In this document: positions 43,024 to 52,609 of the stretch, in pieces
Layout: every line of letters begins with the position of its first letter
How positions within the stretch are numbered: the first letter of the stretch is position 1
Source: CAYRJA01 sp964424455
GTDB lineage: Bacteria > Bacteroidota > Bacteroidia > Chitinophagales > UBA10324
Direction of reading: 5' to 3'
DNA: 64,000 bases
Assembly (NCBI GenBank): GCA_964424455.1
Contig: CAYRJA010000005.1
Location: forward strand, 1-64,000
Notes under the pieces: generated by a model
What the model saw: the letters and a program-made list of their open reading frames with translations, nothing else
Told to the model about the DNA's origin: nothing
The model's database searches: none
Made by a program: the position numbers and the translations under genes

Positions 43024-44240
43024 TGATACACTTTTGATGATTCTATCTGCTCAATAAATGTTTCAATCTTTGTTATGCTCTGCCCTTCGGAGAAAAACCT
43101 CAGGTCGCATAAATCACCTTCAATAACTAAATAAGGAACGCCGGTTATTTCTCTCAGGCGCTGTGGCATACCAAACTTGGCGTTTGAATTATTGAAGCAG
43201 GTTTTTGTATCATGAAACAATATTCCGTCGCATTGATATTCTTTCAACCACGATGCCAGCATTTTCATTTTGGCTTTTTCACTTCGGTTGATAAATATTT
43301 TTGTATAGGCAAGCGCTGAAGATTCGAACGGCTCATTCTCATCAAACTCATCAAACACCCAACTGCTGCAATAAGTGGAAGCCACCACAGAAGTACGGTT
43401 TTCAATGAACAAGTCCGACAACATTCTGATTTTTCCCCATATAGGCATTCCTTCCCAGAAAAGCCGGCACTGTTCATTCTTTACCGCTCCGGTATGATTC
43501 TTAACATTCTCCTGAAGTTCCTGTAACAGCTTCGCATAATAATCTTTTGCCTGCTCTGTTCCGCGCATCACTACAATTGGACCCATGTGAATGACTCCAT
43601 CGAAGAAGCTGAGAGGTGCGGGAGAAGCTGTTGAAGTTTTCAGTACTTGTTGCCAAAGAAGTGTAGCTTCTTTGCTGAGGAGAATCGTGTGTTTGAACCG
43701 ATCTAAATCGAAATTGTTCCCACTTGTCTGTTCACAAAGGGGAATTATTTTTTTGAACTGTTCAATGACTAATGCGATTTCATCTTTCGTTACTTCATCC
43801 ACATAACGCGGCGGGTGTATTCCCGCAATGGGGCAATTAAATTCTTTAGCAAAAAAACTGAACCAGTCCTGCACTTCACGGCATTGGTTGGTATTGTAAA
43901 CAATCAAGTCGGGCTTGGGAATGGAAGTCATTCCATAGTGCTTCTGAAGCGGAGTTTGTTTTTTTAAATAGGAGCCAATGTCAGAGGTAGTATAAGAGCA
44001 AATGTGATTGGAATAACCATAAGTGGCTGCTTCTGGAATAAGATCCATAGCAGTGCGGGTTGCACCTAATAGCGCTCCGTGGTTTTCAGGGAAATAAACT
44101 TCAAAGCCAAACGAACGAAGTAATTCGGCAGGACCCACACTGGTACACCAGGCAACAGGATTACCATCCGACCCGAGCGACCGGAAATAGTTGCCCATCA
44201 GATTTTTCAAAAGCGCCGTTGATTTTATTTCATACATCAT
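43020..44240 (-). CDS. BcrB/BcrC-like (2-hydroxyacyl-CoA dehydratase D-type) iron-sulfur subunit, second copy
   Basis: 406 aa of the HgdB/BcrB/BcrC superfamily. Candidate cluster cysteines occur in AWCTS (32), HICSYTTSD, NTNQCREVQDWF and KTCFNNSN. MGPIVVMRGTEQAKDYYAKL parallels BcrB. Unlike bcrC/bcrB it has a single partner, the fused activase downstream. It may reduce or dehydrate another acyl-CoA, or form an auxiliary benzoyl-CoA-type reductase. Confidence 0.8.
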   Translation of the reverse strand: MMYEIKSTALLKNLMGNYFRSLGSDGNPVAWCTSVGPAELLRSFGFEVYFPENHGALLGATRTAMDLIPEAATYGYSNHICSYTTSDIGSYLKKQTPLQKHYGMTSIPKPDLIVYNTNQCREVQDWFSFFAKEFNCPIAGIHPPRYVDEVTKDEIALVIEQFKKIIPLCEQTSGNNFDLDRFKHTILLSKEATLLWQQVLKTSTASPAPLSFFDGVIHMGPIVVMRGTEQAKDYYAKLLQELQENVKNHTGAVKNEQCRLFWEGMPIWGKIRMLSDLFIENRTSVVASTYCSSWVFDEFDENEPFESSALAYTKIFINRSEKAKMKMLASWLKEYQCDGILFHDTKTCFNNSNAKFGMPQRLREITGVPYLVIEGDLCDLRFFSEGQSITKIETFIEQIESSKVYQ

Positions 44241-44254
44241 TGTACATATATTAG

Positions 44255-46021
44255 TTATACCGGTTGTTTCAGATTTAAAGAGTTTAACTCATTCGCATCG
44301 CGCAGATAGACAACATATACCTTTTCTTTTAGTCTGTTATCACCGTTGTAAAGATTTTCCAATTCAGCTTTATATGCTTTGAATACATTGTTGGGTGCTA
44401 CTTTCATTGACGGAGTAAGTGTTCCTTTATCAATGGACAGTTCATCATCAATAATCAATGCTGCTTTTATTTTGGCAAACTTTTGTTTCACTCCACAGTT
44501 TGCATCATTCAGGCATCCTTGCAGGCAATGACTAAGTTCATTCAAATTGCGCGGACAAAAGCATCCTTCAAGCGGCGAGACCTCGTAGTCGGGATTTTCA
44601 ATTAGTTTTTTGTTCGGAAATAATAATGCCACAGGATATTCTCTTCCACCACCGGTAACCACAGCAAATGAAATGTAATGACATTTACTTTGAATGATGG
44701 ATTCCATTTCTGTTGGAATCACTTTTTCACCATTGGTTAATTTAAAAATACGGTCTTTGCGGGTAATCAGCTTCAATCCTTTTTCTGTTATCTCACCAAC
44801 ATCACCGGTTCTGAACCATCCGTCAGCCGTAAAGATGTCTTTATTGGCTTCATCGTTTTTGTAATAGCCGCACATCACATTAGGTCCTTTCACCTGAATT
44901 TCATTCTCTTCACCCAACCGTATGCTCACACCCGGAATTGGTTTTCCGACCACTCCGGCTTCGCGTTTTATTTTCGGATTCGTCAGAGTGCAGCAAGGTG
45001 ATGTTTCCGTTAATCCCCAACCTTCTATCACTGGAATTTTTCGTTTCTCAAATTCACGGGATAGGTTTTCTGGCATAGGCGCAGCGGCAGTAAAGACAAA
45101 CTTTAATCCTGAATGGAAAAATAATTCTTCTGCTTCTCTACTTTCTTTAGTAAGTTCAAACAATGCCTGATAAACCTTTGGTACACTGAAAAATACTGTA
45201 GGTTTAATTTTTTTCCAGTTTTCAAAAATCATCCCTGTATCTTTTCCATAACCTGACTCCAGCGAATACACAGCGCCGCGATATACAGCATTGAACAATT
45301 CAAAGATTCCGCCAAAACTATGATGCCATGGCAGGTAGGAAAGAAAGCGGTCATTTTCATTCAGGTCCCACCAATCCACTCCATCTAATGCTGCCTGTTG
45401 CGATAAAATATTTTTGTGTGAAAGCCGTACACATTTTGGAATACCCATTGTGCCTGAAGTGTACATTTCCAGACATATTTCATCGGGTGGTGCATTGAAG
45501 TTCAGTAAGAAGTTATTATCGCTCCGTTCCTTTTTTAATTTTTCAAATTCAACAATGTTTTTAAAATTTAATGGGTTAATGTTTTTTTCAAATACAAATA
45601 TTTTCTTCAGAGAGATTTCATCAGGAATGTTACTGAGTTGCTGTTCACCTTCAACAGCAAGATATCCGGCTTCTGAATGGTTAATCAGCAATTCGGCGGT
45701 ATCTTTCTTAAAGCCCGCAAAAATTGGAACGGCAATTCCACCTACAGACATTACGGCTAATTCCATTTCCAGCATTGCCTTACAGTTGCGTGAAAAGATG
45801 ACCATCTTTTCACCTTCTGAAAATCCAAGTTGTTTCAGATTATATGCAATATTCAGAATATCGTTGTAGCTATCTTTCCATGTGATGCCCGTATAGTTAC
45901 CTTCAACTTTCTCCTGAAAAATAATTCGTTCCTCAAAACGGTGTACATTATTTCTCAGCATCGTAGAAATATTCGGAACGATGTTGCCTGACTTATTATC
46001 TGATTCGAGTATCACGGGCAC
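44255..46021 (-). CDS. AMP-forming acyl-CoA (or aryl-CoA) ligase
   Basis: 588 aa, with MYTSGTMGIPKCVRLSH (AMP/phosphate loop, near 190-206), EGWGLTETSPC, DGWFRTGDVG and KLTNGEKVIPTEMES (a long-chain acyl-CoA synthetase-like variant of the last motif). Placed between bcrD and the second reductase, it could activate an aromatic or alicyclic acid with CoA. The sequence is nearer to long-chain synthetases than to typical benzoate-CoA ligases, so substrate remains open. Confidence 0.82.
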   Translation of the reverse strand: MPVILESDNKSGNIVPNISTMLRNNVHRFEERIIFQEKVEGNYTGITWKDSYNDILNIAYNLKQLGFSEGEKMVIFSRNCKAMLEMELAVMSVGGIAVPIFAGFKKDTAELLINHSEAGYLAVEGEQQLSNIPDEISLKKIFVFEKNINPLNFKNIVEFEKLKKERSDNNFLLNFNAPPDEICLEMYTSGTMGIPKCVRLSHKNILSQQAALDGVDWWDLNENDRFLSYLPWHHSFGGIFELFNAVYRGAVYSLESGYGKDTGMIFENWKKIKPTVFFSVPKVYQALFELTKESREAEELFFHSGLKFVFTAAAPMPENLSREFEKRKIPVIEGWGLTETSPCCTLTNPKIKREAGVVGKPIPGVSIRLGEENEIQVKGPNVMCGYYKNDEANKDIFTADGWFRTGDVGEITEKGLKLITRKDRIFKLTNGEKVIPTEMESIIQSKCHYISFAVVTGGGREYPVALLFPNKKLIENPDYEVSPLEGCFCPRNLNELSHCLQGCLNDANCGVKQKFAKIKAALIIDDELSIDKGTLTPSMKVAPNNVFKAYKAELENLYNGDNRLKEKVYVVYLRDANELNSLNLKQPV

Positions 46022-46042
46022 ATTTGTTTTTAGGTTAATATT

Positions 46043-46915
46043 TTATCCTGTAACAGCAGCTTCTTTTTCCTTTAATTTTCTATCTCTGTATCCGCCCCAC
46101 AATGCCGCACCAATGGCTCCCGCATAAATTGAATCGGGATGTGCCAGCACTTCAAACTTCTTGTTGCCTTCTTCTATTGCTTCCTCAATAGCTCTTAGCA
46201 TACCACTATTTAAAGCCATGCCTCCTGTAAGTACTATCGGTGATTCTGATTTGAGCGAACTCATCAGTTTAATGATTCGTGAAGCGATGGAGATATGAAT
46301 TCCTTTGATAATGTCAGGTGTTTTTACTCCTCTTGAAACCATATTAATTACATCAGTCTCCGCTAATACAGCACAAATTCCTGAAGAAACTTCCGGCTGT
46401 TCCGACTGCTTAGATATGTCACCCAGCTCTTCAATGGATAAGCCGAGATAACGGGAAATGTTTTCTAAAAACTGCCCCGAACCGGATGCGCACTGTCCTG
46501 TCATTTTGTAATCCATTACACGTGCGCTATCAGAAATTTTTATAGCACGAACATATAGTGCACCCATATCAATAACGGTTTTTGCGTTCGGGAAAAGATA
46601 TTTGGCGCCTTTAGCATGAGTAGTCATACCATAAAAATGTCCGCGCTTCCTTTTTACTAAATCGCCTTCACCGGTAGATGCGAGATAAGCAATGTCTTCA
46701 TATTTCAGATTATGTTTTGCGAGCATGGCTTTAATCATGTCGTCTGAAACCTGCGAAGGATCTCGCTTGCGAATTTTTTCGGTTTGTCTGTCAAGCAATT
46801 TTGACTGCAAACCTTCATCGTCCTCATTTGAATGAGATGTGGTGTATTCCATCAAAACCAACTTGATGTAGTTACTGCCGACATCAATTCCCATTGTTAA
46901 AAAATCTGAATTCAT
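46043..46915 (-). CDS. bcrD: Benzoyl-CoA reductase subunit D (activating ATPase)
   Basis: 290 aa. ASKHA ATPase fold with MGIDVGSNYIKL (8-19), IDMGA near 115-119 and VLTGGMALN. The bridging [4Fe-4S] is probably held by Cys142 (GQCASGSGQFL) and Cys181 (SSGICAVLAETDVI), paired with those in BcrA. Drives ATP-dependent electron transfer to the BcrBC catalytic module. Confidence 0.9.
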   Translation of the reverse strand: MNSDFLTMGIDVGSNYIKLVLMEYTTSHSNEDDEGLQSKLLDRQTEKIRKRDPSQVSDDMIKAMLAKHNLKYEDIAYLASTGEGDLVKRKRGHFYGMTTHAKGAKYLFPNAKTVIDMGALYVRAIKISDSARVMDYKMTGQCASGSGQFLENISRYLGLSIEELGDISKQSEQPEVSSGICAVLAETDVINMVSRGVKTPDIIKGIHISIASRIIKLMSSLKSESPIVLTGGMALNSGMLRAIEEAIEEGNKKFEVLAHPDSIYAGAIGAALWGGYRDRKLKEKEAAVTG

Positions 46916-46964
46916 AGCGCTTCGTTTTTTACAATTTTATTGTATCAATTAATTGAATGATTAT

Positions 46965-48392
46965 TTAAGCGTTCACTGCCTTCTTCGCACTGGGTAACTC
47001 TACCTTTTCATTCCTGCGCGCAAACATTGCTCCGCCCAAAGCTCCCATAAAAATGGAATCGGTATGAATGTTTATTGTGATTGTATCACCGTAGTTATCC
47101 CGTACCAATTTCTGCAAGTGATTTACCACCGCCACATTTCTTGCCACACCACCTGTGAAAGTAAATTCGTTAAATACGCCGCCCGATCTTGCCAGCAGCG
47201 ACATTGCACGCATAACAATTGCTTTGTGCAATCCGCCTAAAATATCTTCGCGCTTCTCTCCGAGATTGGTTAGTTCGCGTAATTCAGCGCCGGCAAATAC
47301 GGTACAAGTTGAGCAGATGCTGACTTCTTTCTGTGCATTGTTTGCCATAGGACCAAGTTCGTTAAGAGAGATGCTCATTTCATCAGCGATATAACCAAGA
47401 TAACGTCCGCATCCTGCAGCACAACGGTCGTTCATCTGGAAACTGGTAACCAGACCGTACTTGTCCACCTGAATGGCTTTGGTATCCTGTCCGCCAATAT
47501 CCAGTACTGTTCTTGTATTTGGGAAGAATGCGTGTGCGCCAAAAGCGTGACACAAAATTTCGGAGCGGATGCACTCCTGCGGGAACGGAAGCAACGCCCT
47601 TCCATATCCGGTGCCTGTCATATTCTCAATATTAAATTCCAGGTCAGCAACTTCATCAATATGGTTGCGCAGCGACTCAGATACATTTTTGAAATCGCCT
47701 TTGAGTAAATACATTTCCATATCAAAAGCATCTTCATCTTTTATTTCCACATCGGCTGGTTTGTCCGGCAGATTGTCGTACTTATCTTTCAACACTTCCA
47801 TTGCCTGATGAACAAGTCCTTTGAAATCAAAATTGATGACTTCATTTTCAGCAGGGGTAATACTTTTATCCCACACTGTCATTAAAGGTTCAAAGAGGGA
47901 AATATCTAATTTGGCAACTTCTTCATTGTATTTCTCGGAAACGATATCACGGAAGAATTGATTTTTTGCACCGAGGTTATTGTAGAGATAGTCGTGTTTA
48001 ATCTTAGGTTTGAAAGATCTGCGGATGTTTCTAAGATGTTCCACCATTTTATTCTGAGTGGCTTCATCTTTGAAAAAGGTTTTGCAGGTTTTCAGCAACT
48101 GCTCGCCTAAGTTGTCCAACCGGATTTTAAATTGTTCATACTGAAAAACACTCTCCAAATCGGAAATGTATTTTTTGTATTCCGGCTTCTCCCTTATTTC
48201 AGCATCCATATTTTTTTTGAGAACATAAAAGCGGGCGTTGTAAGTTGCTTCCATACGGGCAATGTCAGCAGCCACACTGTAATTAGCACGGGTGTTAGTG
48301 ATACCGCGTCCGATAATTTCATCCTGCTCGTTGATGATTACTGCTTTGGATGTGGTTGAACCAAGGTCAACTCCTAAATAATATTTACTCAT
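46965..48392 (-). CDS. bcrA: Benzoyl-CoA reductase subunit A (activating ATPase)
   Basis: 475 aa. Phosphate motif LGVDLGSTTSKAV (6-18), a long helical insert (about 50-270) as in Thauera-type BcrA, VLDIGGQDTKAI, DRCAAGCG with Cys324/Cys328, a second cysteine site (Cys360, Cys363: SICSTCTVFAGAEL), and TFTGGVARN. It forms the ATPase dimer with BcrD. 49 nt after bcrB. Confidence 0.92.
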   Translation of the reverse strand: MSKYYLGVDLGSTTSKAVIINEQDEIIGRGITNTRANYSVAADIARMEATYNARFYVLKKNMDAEIREKPEYKKYISDLESVFQYEQFKIRLDNLGEQLLKTCKTFFKDEATQNKMVEHLRNIRRSFKPKIKHDYLYNNLGAKNQFFRDIVSEKYNEEVAKLDISLFEPLMTVWDKSITPAENEVINFDFKGLVHQAMEVLKDKYDNLPDKPADVEIKDEDAFDMEMYLLKGDFKNVSESLRNHIDEVADLEFNIENMTGTGYGRALLPFPQECIRSEILCHAFGAHAFFPNTRTVLDIGGQDTKAIQVDKYGLVTSFQMNDRCAAGCGRYLGYIADEMSISLNELGPMANNAQKEVSICSTCTVFAGAELRELTNLGEKREDILGGLHKAIVMRAMSLLARSGGVFNEFTFTGGVARNVAVVNHLQKLVRDNYGDTITINIHTDSIFMGALGGAMFARRNEKVELPSAKKAVNA

Positions 48393-48441
48393 AATGTTGA
48401 ATTGCTTAGGTTTATAAAATCATTTCTTTTGTGTTCTTCTT

Positions 48442-49737
48442 TCATGCTGTTTCCTGTGCAAGAATAGTTTTTCTCTGTTCCAGCATCTGGAAATAACTCT
48501 CCAAACGGTTTTTGATATTGGCGTAAGAGAAGTAGCGTGGATCTACCAAATCACTTTCAATAAATCCGACAGGTATGCTGAGCCGTTGTTCAATTTCGCG
48601 CATCATCAATAATTGTCCTGCCGAGAATGAGTTGCAACTCTTGATGGAGTTGATTAAAAAACCATCTGCCTGATATTCTTTGATGTATTTCTCCAATAAA
48701 TTAACCCGCTGCGGGAGATTCAAATTAGTGTAACAGCTCATACAATATCTTGCTAAACTTTCAAGCGGTTTGGATGAATCGTGGCGGAAACCAAAGTCAT
48801 AAAAGCCGCCTACTTTCGTGTAGGTGGAGGCAACAATGACTGCTCCCATATCATAAAATATTTTCCAGAACTCGCGGAAGTTGGTCCAGTTCGGAGGACC
48901 CTCAACAACGAGACGAAATTTTTCTTCTTTCAGAACTCCTTCCGGTGTAATGGGCAGCAGACCTTGTTTTATCCTATCGCTTACTTCATTATACAACTCC
49001 TTGTAATATCCCACAGCAGTTTCAGTTCCTCTGAATGCTGTATTCATTGGTCCCATATAATACACTCCGGCGAAGTAAGCATCAATGGGTGAAGGTTTGT
49101 TCTTAGCGCTTTCCAACACTTTCACCCAATAGTCTTCCGCTTCGGCAGAGTTATCCATCATTTTTGCAAGGCGTTCATAATCCAGTTTTTTACCTGCTAC
49201 CTGTTCCATCTTAGGAATCACCTCTTCCTTCAACTGTTTCACCATATAATCTACCATCTGTTGTGTGATTTGACCATTCTCCTGATAAGGGGTATGCAGC
49301 ATGGCAACCGGAACGCCAGGATACAAACGCTCTAAATTCTCAAACCACTTCATAAAGGTGAAACAGCCGGTATAACTCAGCAGCAGTAAATCAGGGTTGG
49401 GTATTTTTTCTCCGGAAGGACCGACATTTCCATTCAGCATCATTCCGATATCGCACTTGACATAGGTACACACATCTTCAGAGTGTCCCATCTTTTCGGC
49501 ATCTTTGATAAACGCTCCCGAACGCTTTCGCATACCTGATTGCAGTGCATTAATCTCGGGATAAACGGGCAACATATCCAAAGCGAGTATTAATTCGGTA
49601 AGGTTGCCGGGCACAAAAGTGTAAACCACTTTTTTTCCGGTTTCTTTGGCCGTGCTTAATTCTTTAAAGAGGTTGCTCAGCATTTCCTTCTGGAGCACCA
49701 TGCTTTTTTCTTTGATGACTTCTTTAGTAGTACTCAT
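48442..49737 (-). CDS. bcrB: Benzoyl-CoA reductase subunit B
   Basis: 431 aa, normal length. Cysteines for the catalytic iron-sulfur site are in SEDVCTYVKCDIG (about 89-94) and SYTGCFTFMKWFE, with a later SIKSCNSF. FAGVYYMGPMNTAFRGTETAVGY-type sequence and GFIESDLVDPRYFS are BcrB features. With BcrC it carries the active site that reduces benzoyl-CoA to the cyclohexadiene. Confidence 0.92.
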   Translation of the reverse strand: MSTTKEVIKEKSMVLQKEMLSNLFKELSTAKETGKKVVYTFVPGNLTELILALDMLPVYPEINALQSGMRKRSGAFIKDAEKMGHSEDVCTYVKCDIGMMLNGNVGPSGEKIPNPDLLLLSYTGCFTFMKWFENLERLYPGVPVAMLHTPYQENGQITQQMVDYMVKQLKEEVIPKMEQVAGKKLDYERLAKMMDNSAEAEDYWVKVLESAKNKPSPIDAYFAGVYYMGPMNTAFRGTETAVGYYKELYNEVSDRIKQGLLPITPEGVLKEEKFRLVVEGPPNWTNFREFWKIFYDMGAVIVASTYTKVGGFYDFGFRHDSSKPLESLARYCMSCYTNLNLPQRVNLLEKYIKEYQADGFLINSIKSCNSFSAGQLLMMREIEQRLSIPVGFIESDLVDPRYFSYANIKNRLESYFQMLEQRKTILAQETA

Positions 49738-49790
49738 AGGTTCTACAGATTAAGTGTGATTTTTATTTACATTTCATTTTTCATCCGCGA

Positions 49791-50954
49791 CTAAGCCCAC
49801 AGTTTTATGGAGTCGGCAAAAGTTCCAGTCTGTTCTTTGATGACTTTAAACTGTCCTGTATTTTCATTGAATTGAAAATTGATGTGATTGAGTCCCGCAT
49901 CATCGCATGCTTTCTGTAGTTGCGGTTGGTCTAATAATGCAGGATCGCAGAAACTTGCTGCACAGAAAATCACACCGTCTGCATTTCTATTCTTCGCTTT
50001 ATTCACTAACCGTTTTCCTTTCGGGTTTCCTACATCATAAAGTGCGGAAGAGAAATCACTCTTTGTCAAGAATGCTTTTGTCAATGCGTTAATCGGATCT
50101 TCAGTTGTTGCATCCACATCGCCTTTAATCCAACGTGAGCCGAGCATGAAATCATCATCTACGATGTAACATCCTGACATTTCTATTGACTTAATTAAGC
50201 CGACAGGCGGCTGTTCACAGAAAGAGCCGCTCACCACTACACGGATGTTATCCATCGGCTCGCCGCTTTCTTCCTGCAAATAATTACTCACCTGTTCCAG
50301 CATTTCGTTATGCTTTTCTACATTAATTACCATACCCGCTCTTACGATATGATATAAATCCGCTGCTGATATTCTCCACGGGAATTCTGAACGGATGTCA
50401 TACAGTTGTTCTATCAGTTTTCTATTTTTATTGTAGAGCTTAATAGCGTGATTCAGCTTTTCGGTTGTAATCTTTACACCATTTATTTCATACATATCCT
50501 GAATAATTTCACCCAGCATTTTCTGATAAAAAACACCGCCTATCTCCGGGTCAAAATTTTGCGGATAATCAAAGTATCGGGTGAACTTTCCCTTTTTTGC
50601 CAGCTTAAACATACCGGACAGGTTACGAATGCAATCACATATAGCAGGGAATAAGAATCCATCAAAGCCATCAAAGTTTGTATCAAGAGCCAGTTCTATT
50701 ATTCCTCTCGGCAAATGGCAGATATAAGATTGGTAATATGCATCGCCTTTGATGATTTGCTTCCGGTCACCCACACCCATTGTGCCGACAGCAAGACCGT
50801 TTGCAGCATATACAATTTCTCTTGGTATGTAAATGGGGAGATATCCGACTAAAATTCTATCGTTACTTTCTGCCTTCCATTTTTTTGCGAATGTAAAATT
50901 CAGGTCAAAGGCAAGTTCCTTGCATTCTGTTATAATCTCCTGAAGTGATGCCAT
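49791..50954 (-). CDS. bcrC: Benzoyl-CoA reductase subunit C
   Basis: 387 aa, first gene of the 13-gene operon. Cluster ligands are likely in YICHLPRGIIELAL, FPAICDCIRNLSGMF and AASFCDPALLDQP. The segment VVSGSFCEQPPVGLIKSIE is typical of the BcrC/HgdA-like side. It starts 36 nt downstream of the Crp/Fnr-type palindromes' promoter region. Confidence 0.92.
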   Translation of the reverse strand: MASLQEIITECKELAFDLNFTFAKKWKAESNDRILVGYLPIYIPREIVYAANGLAVGTMGVGDRKQIIKGDAYYQSYICHLPRGIIELALDTNFDGFDGFLFPAICDCIRNLSGMFKLAKKGKFTRYFDYPQNFDPEIGGVFYQKMLGEIIQDMYEINGVKITTEKLNHAIKLYNKNRKLIEQLYDIRSEFPWRISAADLYHIVRAGMVINVEKHNEMLEQVSNYLQEESGEPMDNIRVVVSGSFCEQPPVGLIKSIEMSGCYIVDDDFMLGSRWIKGDVDATTEDPINALTKAFLTKSDFSSALYDVGNPKGKRLVNKAKNRNADGVIFCAASFCDPALLDQPQLQKACDDAGLNHINFQFNENTGQFKVIKEQTGTFADSIKLWA

Positions 50955-51004
50955 AATTTATTGAACTTTATAGACAAACTTAATTTTATCCCCACTTTAT
51001 TAAT

Positions 51005-51018
51005 ATGACTTTAGTCAT
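51005..51018. promoter_or_regulatory. Palindrome of Crp/Fnr type, site 1
   Basis: ATGACTTTAGTCAT, i.e. TGAC-N4-GTCA with flanking A/T. It lies in the 166-nt region between bcrC and the nucleotidyltransferase, 51 nt upstream of the bcrC start. Confidence 0.5.
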
Positions 51019-51028
51019 GTTTATACTT

Positions 51029-51042
51029 ATGATTAAAATCAT
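51029..51042. promoter_or_regulatory. Palindrome of Crp/Fnr type, site 2
   Basis: ATGATTAAAATCAT, i.e. TGAT-N4-ATCA, identical to the core of the Fnr consensus TTGAT-N4-ATCAA apart from the outermost bases. Its centre is 24 nt from that of site 1. A Crp/Fnr-family regulator probably controls the divergent operons in response to oxygen or redox state. Confidence 0.5.
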
Positions 51043-51120
51043 TTCCTGTAATTCTGTTTTTTTTGTTCTTTCACAATCAAACTATTTGAAAAGTTGGGTA
51101 TCCGGAACGGAAAACAAGAA

Positions 51121-51756
51121 ATGAAAACATCAGCGATAATTCTTGCAGGTGGAAAATCCGAGAGGATGAATTTTCCCAAACCGTTTCTCTTGTTCAACGA
51201 GAAGAAAAATTTTCTGCAACAGATAATTGATGAATACATCCGCTTCGGCAGCAATGAAATTTTACTTGTGTTCAATCATGAATTGCTTGACAATAAATGG
51301 CGGAAATATTCAGAGCATCTGCCTCTGTGTGTTACAGTAGTTCCCAATCATTTTCCGGACTCGGGACGCTTTTTTTCTCTGAAACTTGGATTGTCTAAAT
51401 TAAATAATACTTCATTCTGTTTCGTGCAGGATGTAGATAATCCGTTTGTAACAGAAGCACTATTGAAATTGCTTTTTAAAAACAAAAACGAAAACGGTTA
51501 CTCCGCACCTTACCATACTTCTCTTTCTGCTGATGGCAAAACAGAGGTCAAATCAGGCGGTCATCCGGTTCTTCTTTCAAAAAAAATTATTGACTTCATT
51601 AAAAATACAAAGCAGGATAATTTGAACCTGAAAGAGGTGATACAGAAATTTGATAAAACACCTGTAGAAGTTTCAGATAAAAACATTCTGGTCAATATCA
51701 ATACCCCCTTTGAGTATGAAAAATTTTTTGGCAGAAAATACCAAGCAATTATTTAA
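51121..51756 (+). CDS. MobA/MocA-like nucleotidyltransferase for molybdenum cofactor
   Basis: The natural start is the ATG at 51121 (MKTSAIILAGGKSERMNFPKP), 211 aa; an ATG at 51094 would add nine residues. The LAGGKSxRM loop and FVQDVDNPFVT are those of CTP:molybdopterin cytidylyltransferase-like enzymes. Next to xdhC and the molybdenum hydroxylase genes, it probably makes the dinucleotide cofactor. Confidence 0.85.
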   Translation: MKTSAIILAGGKSERMNFPKPFLLFNEKKNFLQQIIDEYIRFGSNEILLVFNHELLDNKWRKYSEHLPLCVTVVPNHFPDSGRFFSLKLGLSKLNNTSFCFVQDVDNPFVTEALLKLLFKNKNENGYSAPYHTSLSADGKTEVKSGGHPVLLSKKIIDFIKNTKQDNLNLKEVIQKFDKTPVEVSDKNILVNINTPFEYEKFFGRKYQAII

Positions 51757-51800
51757 ACACATGAATACTTAATCCACTCGTTTCTCTGTAAATTGATAAA

Positions 51801-52604
51801 TTGAAAACGCTATACGAAAAAATATTACAGATTATAAACAGCGATGATAAAGCGGCGCTTTGCACCATTATCTCAACAAATGGCTCAACTCCTTTGAAGG
51901 CAGGCGCTAAGATGATTGTGTGGAACGACGGAAAAATTTTTGGAACAATAGGAGGAGGCAGCTTGGAAAAAAAAGTAACAGAGGATGCAATAGAAATATG
52001 CCAAAGCCGGCAGGCGCAGGTTTTTACTCATGAGCTATTGCGCCAGCACAGCATGTGTTGTGGCGGAACGGTGGAAGTTTTTATAGAACCGGTACTGAAC
52101 CAACCTCAACTCTATATTTTCGGAGCAGGACATGTCGGAAAAGCATTATCGGGTTATGCAAAAGATATGGGTTTCAGAGTAACACTTATTGATGAGAGAA
52201 AAGAAATTTTTTATAATGTGCCTTTGGAAAATATTACAGTTGCCAATACTTCTCACCAGGATTTTCTCGATTCAATAAAATTTGATAAAAACGTATTTGT
52301 CGTGATTTGCACACATATCCATGCTTACGACCGTGAAATATTATCCCGCTGCATCAAACAACCTTTGACTTATCTCGGAATGATAGGCAGCATGCGTAAA
52401 GTGAAGGTCACCCGAAAGATGTTTCTGTCAAGCGGTACTGTAACAGAGGAAGAATTAAACAAAGTGGACATGCCCATAGGGTTCGATATAGGAGGAAACA
52501 CTCCCGGCGAAATCGCCATCAGTATATTGGCAAAAATGATTGCAGTAAAAAATAATCGTCCGGTAAATGTGACGAACACATTTTTAGAAACTTTAAATCC
52601 CTGA
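51801..52604 (+). CDS. xdhC: XdhC-family molybdenum cofactor insertion/maturation protein
   Basis: TTG start, 267 aa. N-terminal CoxI/XdhC domain (ALCTIISTNGSTPLKAGAKM, GTIGGGSLE) and a C-terminal Rossmann-like domain (LYIFGAGHVGKAL, GMIGSMRKVK, GFDIGGNTPGEIAISI). XdhC-type proteins sulfurylate and insert the cofactor into xanthine-oxidase-family enzymes, here HcrCA. 5 nt before the hemerythrin gene. Confidence 0.9.
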   Translation: MKTLYEKILQIINSDDKAALCTIISTNGSTPLKAGAKMIVWNDGKIFGTIGGGSLEKKVTEDAIEICQSRQAQVFTHELLRQHSMCCGGTVEVFIEPVLNQPQLYIFGAGHVGKALSGYAKDMGFRVTLIDERKEIFYNVPLENITVANTSHQDFLDSIKFDKNVFVVICTHIHAYDREILSRCIKQPLTYLGMIGSMRKVKVTRKMFLSSGTVTEEELNKVDMPIGFDIGGNTPGEIAISILAKMIAVKNNRPVNVTNTFLETLNP

Positions 52605-52609
52605 TAATA

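Noticed and set aside
44255..46021. Firm assignment as benzoate-CoA ligase
   Set aside because: The motif set is closer to long-chain acyl-CoA synthetases; operon position alone cannot fix the substrate.
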